In this document: piece by piece, positions 9,108 through 16,867 of the stretch
Position numbering within the stretch: position 1 is the stretch's first letter
Layout: the number at the start of each line of letters is the position of its first letter
NCBI RefSeq assembly: GCF_011764565.1
Contig: NZ_AP022871.1
Coordinates: 3,100,320-3,164,319 of the forward strand
Source: Phytohabitans suffuscus
GTDB lineage: Bacteria > Actinomycetota > Actinomycetes > Mycobacteriales > Micromonosporaceae
DNA length: 64,000 bases
Direction: 5' to 3'
Program-made: the position numbers and the translations under genes
Notes under the pieces: generated by a model
What the model saw: the letters and a program-made list of their open reading frames with translations, nothing else
Database searches by the model: none
What the model was told of the DNA's origin: nothing

Positions 9108-10049
9108 TCACCAGATCGCGCGGACGGCCCCGACCGGCTCGCCGCCGCCCAGGAGGGGCACCTCGCCCAGGTTTGCGGGCACGTCCACGCCGAGCCTGCG
9201 GAGCGCGGACAGCAGCACGGGCATGCGCGGTCGCATCGAGCCGTCTTCGATCTTCATAGCGACCGCGCCCACCTCCGGGATCGCCACGGCGATCACGCCC
9301 TCGGCGCCGCCCTTCGACAGCAGCCCTGGCATGGCCCGCATGACCAGCGTGTCTTCGGCGCCCGTACCGGCGACCACCTCCGGGTGGGCCCGCATCGCGT
9401 CGGCGACCGTCCGCTCGATCGAGCCGGGCGCGGCCGACACGAGCCGCAGGTACGCCGACGCCAGCCCGGCCAGCGACGCCGCGAGCACCGGTGCGCCGCA
9501 CCCGTCGACACCCACCGCCGCGGCCGGCTCGCCGGTGAACTCCTCGACCGCCAACCGTATCCGCGCCTGCAGCGGGTGCTCGGGAAGCCAGTACTCCTCA
9601 AGGGACCACCCGGACGCCAGGCAGGCCAGGAGCATGCCGGTGTGCTTGCCGGAGCAGTTCATCTGCACCCGGGACCGCCCGCCGCCGGCCCGCAGCACCG
9701 CCTCGGCGGTCGGCTGGTGAAGCGGCAGGTCGGGTGGGCAGCGCAGCGCGCCCTCGTCGAGCCCGGCGCTGCGCAGCAGGGCCCGTACCCGGGCGACGTG
9801 CTGGTCCTCGCCGAAGTGGCTCGCGCAGACCAGTGCGAGGTCGCCCGGGTCGACGAGGCGCAGCCCGGAGCGGAGCATGCCGATGGCCTGCAGCGGCTTG
9901 TTGGCCGAGCGCGGGAAGATCGGAGTCTTCACGTCACCGGCCGAGTCGACCACCGAGCCGCCCGCGTCGAGTACGACCACCGAGCCGCGGTGCCGGCCCT
10001 CCACGAACCCCGACCGGACGACCTCGGCGAGCGGCACGCCGCCTGTCAC
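9108..10049 (-). CDS. Asparaginase of the L-asparaginase II (PF06089) type
   Basis: This 313-residue protein fits the asparaginase family with VRSGFVEGRHRGSVVVLD near the N-terminus, RSANKPLQAIGML, and MNCSGKHTGMLLAC (about residues 110-123). It probably hydrolyses asparagine or a related amide in the cytosol. GTG 10049 overlaps the stop of the BKACE gene as GTGA; a GTG six bases upstream is an alternative. Coupling to a beta-keto acid cleavage enzyme suggests an amino-acid catabolic operon, but the joint pathway is not clear. Confidence 0.9.
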   Translation of the reverse strand: MTGGVPLAEVVRSGFVEGRHRGSVVVLDAGGSVVDSAGDVKTPIFPRSANKPLQAIGMLRSGLRLVDPGDLALVCASHFGEDQHVARVRALLRSAGLDEGALRCPPDLPLHQPTAEAVLRAGGGRSRVQMNCSGKHTGMLLACLASGWSLEEYWLPEHPLQARIRLAVEEFTGEPAAAVGVDGCGAPVLAASLAGLASAYLRLVSAAPGSIERTVADAMRAHPEVVAGTGAEDTLVMRAMPGLLSKGGAEGVIAVAIPEVGAVAMKIEDGSMRPRMPVLLSALRRLGVDVPANLGEVPLLGGGEPVGAVRAIW

Positions 10050-10891
10050 GCCCACCTGTCCCGCACCGGTACGCCGAGGAGGGAGCGGGCCTGCGCGGCG
10101 GTCAGCGGCGGGCGCTGGGCCAGCTGGGCAAAGCCGACCGCGCGGGCCACCAGCTGCATGTTGGACTCGACGGGGCGGCCTTTCGCGTACGTGATCGTGT
10201 CTTCCATCCCGACCCGCAGGTGCCCGCCGGTCGAGAGCGAGGCGAGCATCACCGGGATCGTGGAGCGCCCGATGCCGGTGGCGGAGAACGTGGTGCCCTC
10301 GGGCAGGTCGCGCATCACCTGGCGGCAGGCGACCAGCGCCTCGGTCGTGCCGGGCATCCCGCCGGGCACGCCCATGACGAGGTCGACGTGCACGTGGCCG
10401 CCGGCCGGCAGCCCGTACCTGTCGAGCAGCCGCTGGAGCGCGGTGAGGTGGCCGAGGTCGAAGATCTCGTACTCCGGCACGATGCCCCGGTCGCGCATGC
10501 GGGTGTGCAGCTCGACCACGAACTCCCAGCGGTTCATGAAGACGTCGTCGCCGAAGTTGACGGTGCCCATCGTGCACGAGGCCATGTCCGGGCCGGCGTC
10601 GAGCACGGCGAGCCGGTCGGCCTCCGGGTCGGTGACCGCACCGCCCGAGGAGAGCTGGACGATCAGGTCGGTGCTGCCGCGCAGCGCCGCCACGGTCGCC
10701 CGGAGCCGCCCGAGGTCGAGCGTCGGCCGCGCCCCGGCGTCGCGGATGTGTACGTGCACCACGCTCGCACCGAGCGCCTCACACTCCTTGGCGGTCGTCA
10801 CCAGCTCTTCCAGGGTCACTGGCAGCGCCGGCACGTCCGCCTTCGACGACTCCGCGCCGGTGGGCGCGACCGTGATCAAGGTTCCCGTCAT
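10046..10891 (-). CDS. BKACE family (DUF849) 3-keto-5-aminohexanoate cleavage-type enzyme
   Basis: The 281-residue TIM-barrel protein belongs to the beta-keto acid cleavage enzymes, which condense or cleave beta-keto acids with acetyl-CoA at a zinc site. Visible features are the VVHVHIRD strand (HxH metal ligands, about residues 46-52), the QLSSGGAVTD loop and HVHVDLVMGVPGG. The family uses many beta-keto substrates, so the specific one cannot be named. It is the upstream partner of the asparaginase gene (4-base overlap) and ends four bases from the YgfZ gene. Confidence 0.9.
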   Translation of the reverse strand: MTGTLITVAPTGAESSKADVPALPVTLEELVTTAKECEALGASVVHVHIRDAGARPTLDLGRLRATVAALRGSTDLIVQLSSGGAVTDPEADRLAVLDAGPDMASCTMGTVNFGDDVFMNRWEFVVELHTRMRDRGIVPEYEIFDLGHLTALQRLLDRYGLPAGGHVHVDLVMGVPGGMPGTTEALVACRQVMRDLPEGTTFSATGIGRSTIPVMLASLSTGGHLRVGMEDTITYAKGRPVESNMQLVARAVGFAQLAQRPPLTAAQARSLLGVPVRDRWA

Positions 10892-10895
10892 CCGC

Positions 10896-11954
10896 TCACT
10901 CTAGGTCGATCGCGGCGACCGATTCGCCGATCCGCAGGACCGCGTCGTCGGGCACGTTTCGCTTCACCACCGCAAGGGCGACCATGCCCAGCTCGAAGTG
11001 GCGCAGGGCGGTGCCGACGTAGCCGACCGCACGCCCGTCTTCCCTGGTCACGGCCGTGCCCGGCGCCGGCGGCTGGTCGGTGGCCACGCCGTCGAGGTGC
11101 AGCAGTACCAGCCGGCGCGGCGGCCGCCCCAGGTTGTGCACCCGGGCGACGGTCTCCTGCCCGCGGTAGCAGCCCTTGTCGAGGTGGACCGCGGGCGCGA
11201 GCAGGTCGATCTCCGCGGGGATCGTGCGGTGGTCGGTCTCCAGACCCAGCCTGGGTACGCGGGCGGCGACGCGCATCGCCTCGTACGCCCACAGGCCGGC
11301 GAGCGGCACGCCGAGCCGCTCGACCACGTCGTCGACCGAACCGCGCGGTACCAGCAGGTCGATGCCGAGATGGCCGCGGCGGGCGAACCCGCCCTCGGGC
11401 AGGACGCGTACGTCGTACACCGTCGTGGGTGTCGCGGGCACGGAGCCGGCGGCGAACTTCGGGCCCGGCACCGCGCGGACCTCCGGCTCCTTGAGGTCGG
11501 GGACGACCTCGGCGGCGCGCGGCCCGACCAGGGTCAGCACGGCGAGCTCGGCGGTGGCGTCGCGCGGCTCGACCCGGGTGAGGAAGCGCATCTTCTCCAG
11601 GAACGTGAGCAGCTCACCCGCGGCGCCCGGCTCGGTGTCGAGCCAGGTGGTGGTGCCGTCCTCGGCGACCTGGGCGTGGTGCTCGACGTGGCCGTTCGGG
11701 GAGAGTACGAGCAGCTCGGTGCCCTGGCCGGCGCGGAGGTCGGCGAGGTGCTGGGTGGTGATGCTGTGCAGCCAGCCGGCCCGCTCCGGACCGGGCACGG
11801 CGACGACCCCCCGGTGCGAGCGGTCGACCAGGCCGACAGCTGTGGCGAGGGTGCGCTGCTCGCGCATCGGGTCGCCGTAGTGTGCCGCCACGCCGGCGTC
11901 GCGCGACTCCGGCTCAAGGGCCTCGACGGCGACCGCCCCGACTCTGTCGATCAT
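10896..11954 (-). CDS. ygfZ: Folate-binding YgfZ/GcvT-like protein
   Basis: This 352-residue protein carries the YgfZ signature KGCYRGQE (about residues 263-270), including the cysteine that distinguishes YgfZ from GcvT. YgfZ binds folate and helps Fe-S cluster assembly or repair. ATG 11954 overlaps the Fur-family stop by four bases (ATGA), linking the gene to a metal-responsive regulator. An upstream in-frame start would extend into fur. Confidence 0.92.
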   Translation of the reverse strand: MIDRVGAVAVEALEPESRDAGVAAHYGDPMREQRTLATAVGLVDRSHRGVVAVPGPERAGWLHSITTQHLADLRAGQGTELLVLSPNGHVEHHAQVAEDGTTTWLDTEPGAAGELLTFLEKMRFLTRVEPRDATAELAVLTLVGPRAAEVVPDLKEPEVRAVPGPKFAAGSVPATPTTVYDVRVLPEGGFARRGHLGIDLLVPRGSVDDVVERLGVPLAGLWAYEAMRVAARVPRLGLETDHRTIPAEIDLLAPAVHLDKGCYRGQETVARVHNLGRPPRRLVLLHLDGVATDQPPAPGTAVTREDGRAVGYVGTALRHFELGMVALAVVKRNVPDDAVLRIGESVAAIDLE

Positions 11955-12373
11955 TTCGTATCCCCACAATCCCCGCAGGTACCGAACAGCGCCACGTGAC
12001 CGATGTCGAGCCGGAACCCGCGCTCCTTGGCCAGCCCACCGGCCAGCGGCGCGAGCACCTCCGGCTCGATCTCGCTCACCGCACCGCAGTCCCGGCAGAC
12101 CAGGTGGGCGTGCTGGTCCTCGCCCACCGGGTGGTACGTCGGCGACCCGTGCGACAGGTGCGTATGGGTAACCAGCCCGAGGTCCTCAAGTAGTTCCAAG
12201 GTGCGGTAGATCGTGGTGATGTTCACGCCCGCGGCCACCTCGCGCACGGCGGTGTGCAGCTGCTCGGGCGTGGCGTGACCAAGCTCGTGCACGGCCTCCA
12301 ACACCAGTTGTCGCTGGGCGGTCAGCCGCAGTCCACGGGCCCGCAGGATATCCGGGAGGGACGTTTCCGACAC
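11951..12373 (-). CDS. Fur-family metalloregulator
   Basis: The 140-residue protein has the Fur winged-helix (LRARGLRLTAQRQLVLEAV), the TIYRTLELLEDLGLV recognition region, the HAHLVCRDCG metal site and a C-terminal CGDC, giving two CxxC structural zinc pairs. Whether it is Fur-, Zur- or PerR-like cannot be settled by eye. It starts at GTG 12373 with TATTAT six bases upstream, so the mRNA is probably leaderless. It is divergent from pabC and coupled to ygfZ. Confidence 0.92.
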   Translation of the reverse strand: MSETSLPDILRARGLRLTAQRQLVLEAVHELGHATPEQLHTAVREVAAGVNITTIYRTLELLEDLGLVTHTHLSHGSPTYHPVGEDQHAHLVCRDCGAVSEIEPEVLAPLAGGLAKERGFRLDIGHVALFGTCGDCGDTK

Positions 12374-12390
12374 CGCCCGATAATAGTGCG
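12374..12390. promoter_or_regulatory. Overlapping bidirectional -10 elements for fur and pabC
   Basis: Only 17 bases separate the two GTG starts. On the plus strand GATAAT (12379-12384) is six bases before pabC's GTG; on the minus strand TATTAT (12385-12380) is six bases before the Fur gene's GTG. The two hexamers share five base pairs, so two leaderless transcripts would start from opposite sides of the same melted segment. Confidence 0.7.
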
Positions 12391-13149
12391 GTGCAAGCTT
12401 CGGTCGTCGCCGTGCTGGGTCGGGGCGTGGTCCCCGCCGGTACCCCGGTCATGCGCGCGGACGATCCGGGCGTCCTCGGCGAAGGACTTTTCGAGACGAT
12501 GCTCGTCCGCGACGGGGTGCCGTGGCTGCTCGACGAGCACCTCGACCGACTCGCCGCCTCGGCCCCCGCGCTCGGGCTGGCGGTCCCCACGAGCCTGGCC
12601 GAGCTGGTGCTCTCGGCGTGCGCGAAGTGGCCCCCGGAGCTGGAAGGCGCGCTGCGGCTGGTGTGCACGCCGATGACCGCGTTCTGCACGATCGCGCCGG
12701 TGCCGCCCCGGACGCTCTCGCTCCGGGTGCGCACCCTACCGGCGGCGTCCGGGCTGCCGGTCAAGTCGCTGTCGTTCGGCCCCAGCCTCACCGCCCGCCG
12801 CTGGGCGGCCGCCAACGGCGTGGACGACGCGCTGTGGGTCTCTCCCGACGGGTACGCGCTGGAGGGGCCCACGGCCAGCCTGGTCTGGCTGGACGGCGAG
12901 ACCCTCTGCACGGTGCCGCCCTCGGCCGGCGTGTTGCCCGGCGTGACCGCGGCCTGGCTGCTGGCTAAGGCGCCGTCCCAGGGCTGGCGGGCCGGGCACC
13001 GCATGGTCAAACCGGAAGCCCTGCCGGCGGTCGGCGGCGTGTGGCTGGCCTCGTCGCTGCGCGGGCTGGCCGAGATCCGCGTCCTGGACGGCGTCGAGCT
13101 GCCCCAGTCACCACACACCGAGCGGCTCCGGGCGATGCTCGGCTACTGA
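12391..13149 (+). CDS. pabC: Class IV aminotransferase fold, probable 4-amino-4-deoxychorismate lyase
   Basis: This 252-residue PLP enzyme has the fold-type IV features GEGLFETMLVRDG, a candidate PLP lysine in VKSLSFGPSLTARR (near residue 128), and the late GVLPGVT phosphate-binding motif. PabC releases pyruvate from aminodeoxychorismate to give p-aminobenzoate for folate. Aminotransferase activity on branched amino acids is possible for this fold, but the conserved neighbourhood with nitrobindin favours PabC. GTG 12391 is leaderless. Confidence 0.85.
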   Translation: MQASVVAVLGRGVVPAGTPVMRADDPGVLGEGLFETMLVRDGVPWLLDEHLDRLAASAPALGLAVPTSLAELVLSACAKWPPELEGALRLVCTPMTAFCTIAPVPPRTLSLRVRTLPAASGLPVKSLSFGPSLTARRWAAANGVDDALWVSPDGYALEGPTASLVWLDGETLCTVPPSAGVLPGVTAAWLLAKAPSQGWRAGHRMVKPEALPAVGGVWLASSLRGLAEIRVLDGVELPQSPHTERLRAMLGY

Positions 13150-13679
13150 CCGCCTTCCAGCTCGGAAAGCGTGATCGTGCGCGCCACGGCATAGGCCGCG
13201 CCAGCGGCGGTACGAGGCAGCTCGTACTGCTGGATGACCGCGTCGGAGGGAAGGTCGGGATGCTCCTCGACGAGCCAGAACTCGGGGATGCCGGCCTCGG
13301 CGTACAGCAGAGGTTTGAGAGTTCGATCGCGCTTCGTGGACTCCGGCGAGACCACCTCGACCACGCACCGCACGTCCGCGGCCGGAAACTGCGACCGGCG
13401 TAGATCGGTGACGGGCTTATGGAAGGCCGTCACGTCGGGAGCTGGGACGCTGCGCGGTCCGACCACCACGCCGACTTCCCGAGCCGCGAAAATGCCCTGT
13501 GCCTGAAACCATGCCTCGATCCGTCTTGCGGTCAGGGTGTGCCACATCATCTGGGCCACTGCCATCACGACGAGACTGCCTTCCTCCAGCTCGATCCGGG
13601 CACCCTCGACGACTGGCACAGCGGCGAACTCTTCGGCAGTCAGCGGGAGTGCACCCGGAAGCTCCAACTTCAGCTCCAT
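13143..13679 (-). CDS. Uma2 family (DUF820) PD-(D/E)XK nuclease-fold protein
   Basis: The 178-residue protein follows the Uma2 pattern: LTAEEFAAVP near residue 14, PAPDVTAFHKP, VVEVVSPESTKRDRTLKPLL (E and K of the nuclease-like core, about residues 106-125) and AEAGIPEFWLVE. Family function is unknown despite the nuclease fold. It converges on pabC, their stops overlapping by a few bases, and interrupts the otherwise conserved pabC-nitrobindin neighbourhood, so it may be a local insertion. Confidence 0.9.
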   Translation of the reverse strand: MELKLELPGALPLTAEEFAAVPVVEGARIELEEGSLVVMAVAQMMWHTLTARRIEAWFQAQGIFAAREVGVVVGPRSVPAPDVTAFHKPVTDLRRSQFPAADVRCVVEVVSPESTKRDRTLKPLLYAEAGIPEFWLVEEHPDLPSDAVIQQYELPRTAAGAAYAVARTITLSELEGGQ

Positions 13680-13730
13680 CGACGCCTCCTCGATGCTGGC
13701 TCCACGCCATGAACGCTCAGCGAGTTGGTG

Positions 13731-14321
13731 CTAGCCGCCCACGCGGACGAGGCGCGCGGACAGGTGCGGCGAGAGGCCGTGGCCGACGGCGGCCATCTCC
13801 TGCGCGTACAGCAGGGCGCCCTCGACGATGCCGTAGAGCCGGTGGCCGGCGGTGACCTCTTTGGCGGTGGAGGTGCGCACGACCGCGTCGGTGGCCATCT
13901 CCAGCTGCGTGCCGCTCACCCGGCCCAGGTAGAGCTCCATGACCCCGGTGGGGTTGGTGAGCAGGGCCTCCACCTCGTCGGTCGCGCGGCCGTCTTCGAG
14001 TACCGGCCGCAGCCACCCGACCTCGCGCATGGCCGGGCGCACCGGCTTGCTGTCTTCGTCGAGGATCCAGGCGCGCGACTCGTAGTGCAGGAAGGGCCGG
14101 CCGTCGTGGCTGATCCGGATCTCCTGCGCGTAGTCGAAGTCTTCGATCGTCGGGAACCCGCCCTTGCCGCGCCCCCGCCACTCGCCGACGTACGGCAGGA
14201 GCGCCAGCAGCGACGGGTGCAGGTCAGGCCCCGTGCGCAGGTCGTGGGTGTCTTCGAACGGGTACGGATCGACCGGTGGCGCGTTGAGCCAGGGCGGGGG
14301 TCCGAGCGGGTTGTCAGTCAC
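13731..14321 (-). CDS. Nitrobindin-like heme-binding beta-barrel protein (FABP family)
   Basis: This 196-residue protein matches actinobacterial nitrobindins (Rv0813c type). Key elements are the LLPYVGEWRGRGKGGFP loop and a C-terminal region with AVGHGLSPHLSARLVR, where the proximal heme histidine is expected. Such proteins bind ferric heme and react with NO or peroxynitrite. It starts at GTG 14321, which overlaps the stop of a tiny upstream reading frame (GTGA), so translation is probably coupled. Confidence 0.88.
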   Translation of the reverse strand: MTDNPLGPPPWLNAPPVDPYPFEDTHDLRTGPDLHPSLLALLPYVGEWRGRGKGGFPTIEDFDYAQEIRISHDGRPFLHYESRAWILDEDSKPVRPAMREVGWLRPVLEDGRATDEVEALLTNPTGVMELYLGRVSGTQLEMATDAVVRTSTAKEVTAGHRLYGIVEGALLYAQEMAAVGHGLSPHLSARLVRVGG

Positions 14322-14422
14322 CAGCGTCCTCTAGATATGCGCACGGCCAGATAGACCAGGCCACCGGCGAGCAGGCCGAAGCCAGCGACAAGCAGGCTGA
14401 CAAACCCGATCTCGGTAACCAT
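14318..14422 (-). CDS. 34-residue single-pass membrane peptide upstream of the nitrobindin gene
   Basis: ATG 14422 to TGA 14318 encodes a peptide beginning MVTEIGF, with one hydrophobic helix (SLLVAGFGLLAGGLVYLAV) and a basic end, ISRGRW. Support comes from the good membrane-peptide layout, an exact 4-base GTGA overlap with the nitrobindin start, and a -10-like TAGGAT nine bases upstream. It could be a functional small membrane protein or mainly a means of coupling translation. I recognise no family. Confidence 0.55.
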   Translation of the reverse strand: MVTEIGFVSLLVAGFGLLAGGLVYLAVRISRGRW

Positions 14423-14431
14423 GACCGCCCA

Positions 14432-14441
14432 ATCCTATGCT
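14432..14441. promoter_or_regulatory. Divergent -10 elements for the nitrobindin operon and dsrE-like gene
   Basis: Plus strand: TATGCT (14436-14441) lies seven bases before ATG 14449. Minus strand: TAGGAT (14437-14432) lies nine bases before ATG 14422. They overlap by two base pairs in a 26-base divergent gap, echoing the fur/pabC arrangement. Confidence 0.5.
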
Positions 14442-14448
14442 GGCCCCT

Positions 14449-14811
14449 ATGGCTCGTTCTCTGGTCGTCAAGGTAACCGCGGGAACGGATTCGCCCGAGC
14501 GGTGCGCGCAAGCATTCACCGTGGCGGCGACCGCCGTCGCCGCCGGCGTGGAGGTGTCACTCTGGCTCACCGGCGAGTCGGCGTGGTTCGCGCTGCCCGG
14601 GCGCGCCGCGGAGTTCTCGCTGCCGCACTCGGCGCCGCTGCCGGACCTGCTGGACACGGTGCTCAAGGGTGGCCAGGTCACGCTCTGCACCCAGTGCGCC
14701 GCCCGGCGGGAGATCACCGAGGTCGACGTGCTGGGCGGCATCCGGATCGCCGGCGCGGCCGTCTTCGTCGAGGAGTCGCTGGCCGAGGGCGCGCAGGCGC
14801 TCGTCTACTGA
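14449..14811 (+). CDS. DsrE-like small protein
   Basis: The 120-residue protein has the DsrE/DsrF-like fold outline: SLVVKVTAGTDSPERCAQAF at the N-terminus, then LKGGQVTLCTQCAARREI with a CxxC (about residues 83-86). Sulfur-relay activity is known for some family members but is not established for this actinobacterial branch, which is often found near nitrobindin and sulfurtransferase genes. ATG 14449 is leaderless by TATGCT. Confidence 0.8.
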   Translation: MARSLVVKVTAGTDSPERCAQAFTVAATAVAAGVEVSLWLTGESAWFALPGRAAEFSLPHSAPLPDLLDTVLKGGQVTLCTQCAARREITEVDVLGGIRIAGAAVFVEESLAEGAQALVY

Positions 14812-14815
14812 GGCG

Positions 14816-15664
14816 TCAGCAGGGCGTGGTCAGCGTGGTGTCGAGGGCGCCCTCCGCGCCGGCGTCGACGGCCACCATCGCCTCGTCGCCGCGGTAGGCG
14901 TACCGGTCGGTGGTGTCGACGAGGGGCGGGCCGGCCTGGGCACTGCCGAAGATCGGCACCAGCACCTCGCCCAGCGGCTTGCCGGCGCCGGACCGGGAGC
15001 CGCTCGCGATGACCGTGCGGACCGTACCGCCGGTCGGGCAGGGCGCCTCGGCGACCCTGACACCGTCGAGCGTGCCGCCCAGCGCCACCAGCATGCGGTC
15101 GGCGATGCGCCGGTCTTCGTCGGTGGGCGCCGGCGCCTCCACGCCGAGCGGGGCGGGCGGGCGGCAGCCGGTGCCGACGGTGACGATCACGACGCCCGGC
15201 GCGGTGACCCCGCCGCGAATGGCGACGAACTCGCCCGCGTCCGCGCGCAGCGTGTCGTGCTCCTGGCCGTGGCGGACGGTCGCCCCGTACGAGCGGGGAA
15301 GGCGATCGGCGATCCGGTCGAGCAGGGCCGGCCCGTCGGTCTGGCCGGTGTAGATCGTGACGTCGCGCTCCAGCGTCTCGCCCGAGCGGATCGGGGTGAT
15401 GCGGCAGCCGGTCGTCACCTCGTACCCGGCGATGGAGAGCACCGCGTCGGAGCCGGCGGCGATCGCCAGCTCGCCCACCGCGCGGTCGACCAGCGGCCTG
15501 GCCTCCCCCGTGGTGCGCTGGTCGCGGACGGTGGGTGGGTCGTTTCGGACCGACAGGTATGCCAGGAAGCCGAGGGCGACCGCCCACGCCACGGCGACCA
15601 CCAGCAGCCAGCGGCCGCGGCGGCCGGACGGGGTGCGCGGGGGCGCCACGACGGGTCCGGTCAC
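14816..15664 (-). CDS. Uncharacterised one-pass membrane protein
   Basis: This 282-residue protein has a single N-terminal helix (WLLVVAVAWAVALGFLAYL, about residues 19-37) and an extracytoplasmic region of about 240 residues with four well-spaced cysteines (including GCRITP, GTGCRPP, APCPTGG and a C-terminal Cys), suggesting two disulfides. No enzyme motif was recognised. Start GTG 15664 precedes a short Pro/Arg-rich cytosolic head; longer starts would run into the next gene. It is separated from the regulator at 15711 by 46 bases on the same strand. Confidence 0.7.
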   Translation of the reverse strand: MTGPVVAPPRTPSGRRGRWLLVVAVAWAVALGFLAYLSVRNDPPTVRDQRTTGEARPLVDRAVGELAIAAGSDAVLSIAGYEVTTGCRITPIRSGETLERDVTIYTGQTDGPALLDRIADRLPRSYGATVRHGQEHDTLRADAGEFVAIRGGVTAPGVVIVTVGTGCRPPAPLGVEAPAPTDEDRRIADRMLVALGGTLDGVRVAEAPCPTGGTVRTVIASGSRSGAGKPLGEVLVPIFGSAQAGPPLVDTTDRYAYRGDEAMVAVDAGAEGALDTTLTTPC

Positions 15665-15710
15665 CCGGCCATGGTGCCAGGCGGCGCCCAGCGGGTGGCT
15701 GCCGGGCCGA

Positions 15711-16187
15711 TCAGGCGGCGGCCAGGCGGTAGCCCACGCCACGGACCGTCTCGACCGACGGGCCGTCCGGGGCGGCGCGCAGCTTGCGGCGCAACCGCTT
15801 CACCGCGGAGTGGAGGATCGAAGTGTCGCCCAGGTAGGCACCGCCCCACACCGTGTCGAAGAGCCGCTCGTAGGTCCACACACCCACCGGCGGGCTCGCC
15901 AGCCGGGCCAGCAGCTCGCGCTCCAGCCGGGTCAGCGCCAGCGGCTTGCCCTGCCAGGTGACCAGGTGGCCGGCGGTGTCGACGACAAGCTCGCCGAAGC
16001 GCACCAGGCCGTTGGCCGGCACGGACACCGGCGAGCCGACCGCTGCGGGAAAGAGCATCGCCCGCAGCTCGGACAGGTCGGCGCAGAGCACGACCGCCCC
16101 GCAGTCGTCCAGCCGGCGCACGACCCGCTCACGCACCGCGACGTCTGACGAAACACAGACGACAAACGGCACCTCTCCGCTGACCAC
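15711..16187 (-). CDS. Winged-helix (OmpR/PhoB-type) regulator with a reduced receiver-like N-terminus
   Basis: The 158-residue protein ends in a clear OmpR-type DNA-binding domain (PLALTRLERELLARLASPP, SAVKRLRRKLR, VETVRGVGYRL). The first 55 residues resemble part of a receiver domain (FVVCVSSDVAVRERVVRRL) but lack the length and phosphoacceptor aspartate. It starts at GTG 16187 with AGGGG five bases upstream. No kinase gene is adjacent, so control is unlikely to be by phosphorelay. The membrane protein downstream is the nearest candidate target. Confidence 0.8.
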   Translation of the reverse strand: MVSGEVPFVVCVSSDVAVRERVVRRLDDCGAVVLCADLSELRAMLFPAAVGSPVSVPANGLVRFGELVVDTAGHLVTWQGKPLALTRLERELLARLASPPVGVWTYERLFDTVWGGAYLGDTSILHSAVKRLRRKLRAAPDGPSVETVRGVGYRLAAA

Positions 16188-16340
16188 CGCATCCCCTCCC
16201 CAGGCGCACAGTGTCGCGTGAACCACAGCCAACGCCCCGGAATTGACGAAGTCAACTGGATGTCGCCGAAACGTCGCAATCCGCAGAACATGCTGCCCAA
16301 CCGACCGCCTTCTGCCTGACAACTGCCCGATCACAGCCAT

Positions 16341-16366
16341 TGATGCCGGCGGTTGATGCCGGCGGT
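16341..16366. repeat. Perfect tandem repeat of 13 bp
   Basis: TGATGCCGGCGGT occurs twice in direct succession, 16341-16353 and 16354-16366. It lies about 155 bases upstream of the winged-helix regulator start and could be a regulator site or a replication-slippage product. Confidence 0.6.
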
Positions 16367-16581
16367 CGCCGTCCGCGCGGCGGTCCTGCTCCGGGCGAGG
16401 CGGCCGGGTCGCGCATGCGGCGGTGTCGCCGGAACCGATCCCTCGGCCCCTGCGGCGGGCGGCTTCCCGGTTTGTCCTCATTGGACCGTTGAGGTCCACG
16501 ATCACCCTGACGAGGAGAACAAACCAGGCGAACTCGCCGCCGCCACCACCCCTGCCCTCGAACGCGCGACGCCCGGCCACA

Positions 16582-16629
16582 GATCGTGGTATGAAACTGC
16601 CCCCAGAGGGGCGGATCCATACCACGATC
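16582..16629. repeat. Long inverted repeat, 12 + 5 bp stem
   Basis: GATCGTGGTATG (16582-16593) pairs perfectly with CATACCACGATC (16618-16629). After an internal loop the stem resumes as GCCCC/GGGGC around a CAGA tetraloop. There is no T-tract on either side. It may be an operator cruciform, a mobile-element end or an RNA structure. Confidence 0.6.
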
Positions 16630-16823
16630 CACCGAAACCGACCCCCTCGGTCGCGCTTCGCGTGCGGCTGATGGAGTTCGCTCGGCGGCCGGCTCTGGAC
16701 GGAGGCGAAGGTCGGCAGGCTGACCGACGCGTCGTGCGACGCGTGCGGAGCCGTCCGTACCAGAAGTTTCTCTACAGGGAGTTCATCCGCGCCTGGAAGC
16801 TGACCGGGACCTGAGTACGCGAA

Positions 16824-16854
16824 AGCGGCCCGCACCTTCGTCGTGCGGGCCGCT
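16824..16854. terminator. Terminator after the sulfurtransferase operon
   Basis: AGCGGCCCGCAC (16824-16835) pairs perfectly with GTGCGGGCCGCT (16843-16854) over a 7-base loop, 14 bases past the sseC stop on the minus strand. Confidence 0.7.
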
Positions 16855-16867
16855 TCTGCTGGGTGGG

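Larger units (their letters stand above)
16188..16867. other. 680-base gap with repeats but no convincing gene
   Basis: Frames on both strands here look like random high-GC sequence, and I assign no protein. It contains a perfect 13-bp tandem repeat (16341-16366), a 48-base hairpin (16582-16629) and a terminator (16824-16854). In M. tuberculosis a thioredoxin-like gene is recalled in about this neighbourhood, but nothing similar is visible here. Confidence 0.5.

Noticed and set aside
9069..11494. Two long plus-strand frames of about 590-610 codons
   Set aside because: They lie opposite the asparaginase, BKACE and YgfZ genes, which have clear family motifs and proper overlaps. The plus-strand products have no recognisable features.
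16353..16814. 153-codon frame before the sulfurtransferase operon
   Set aside because: It spans the 48-base hairpin, and its composition is random-like with no domain.
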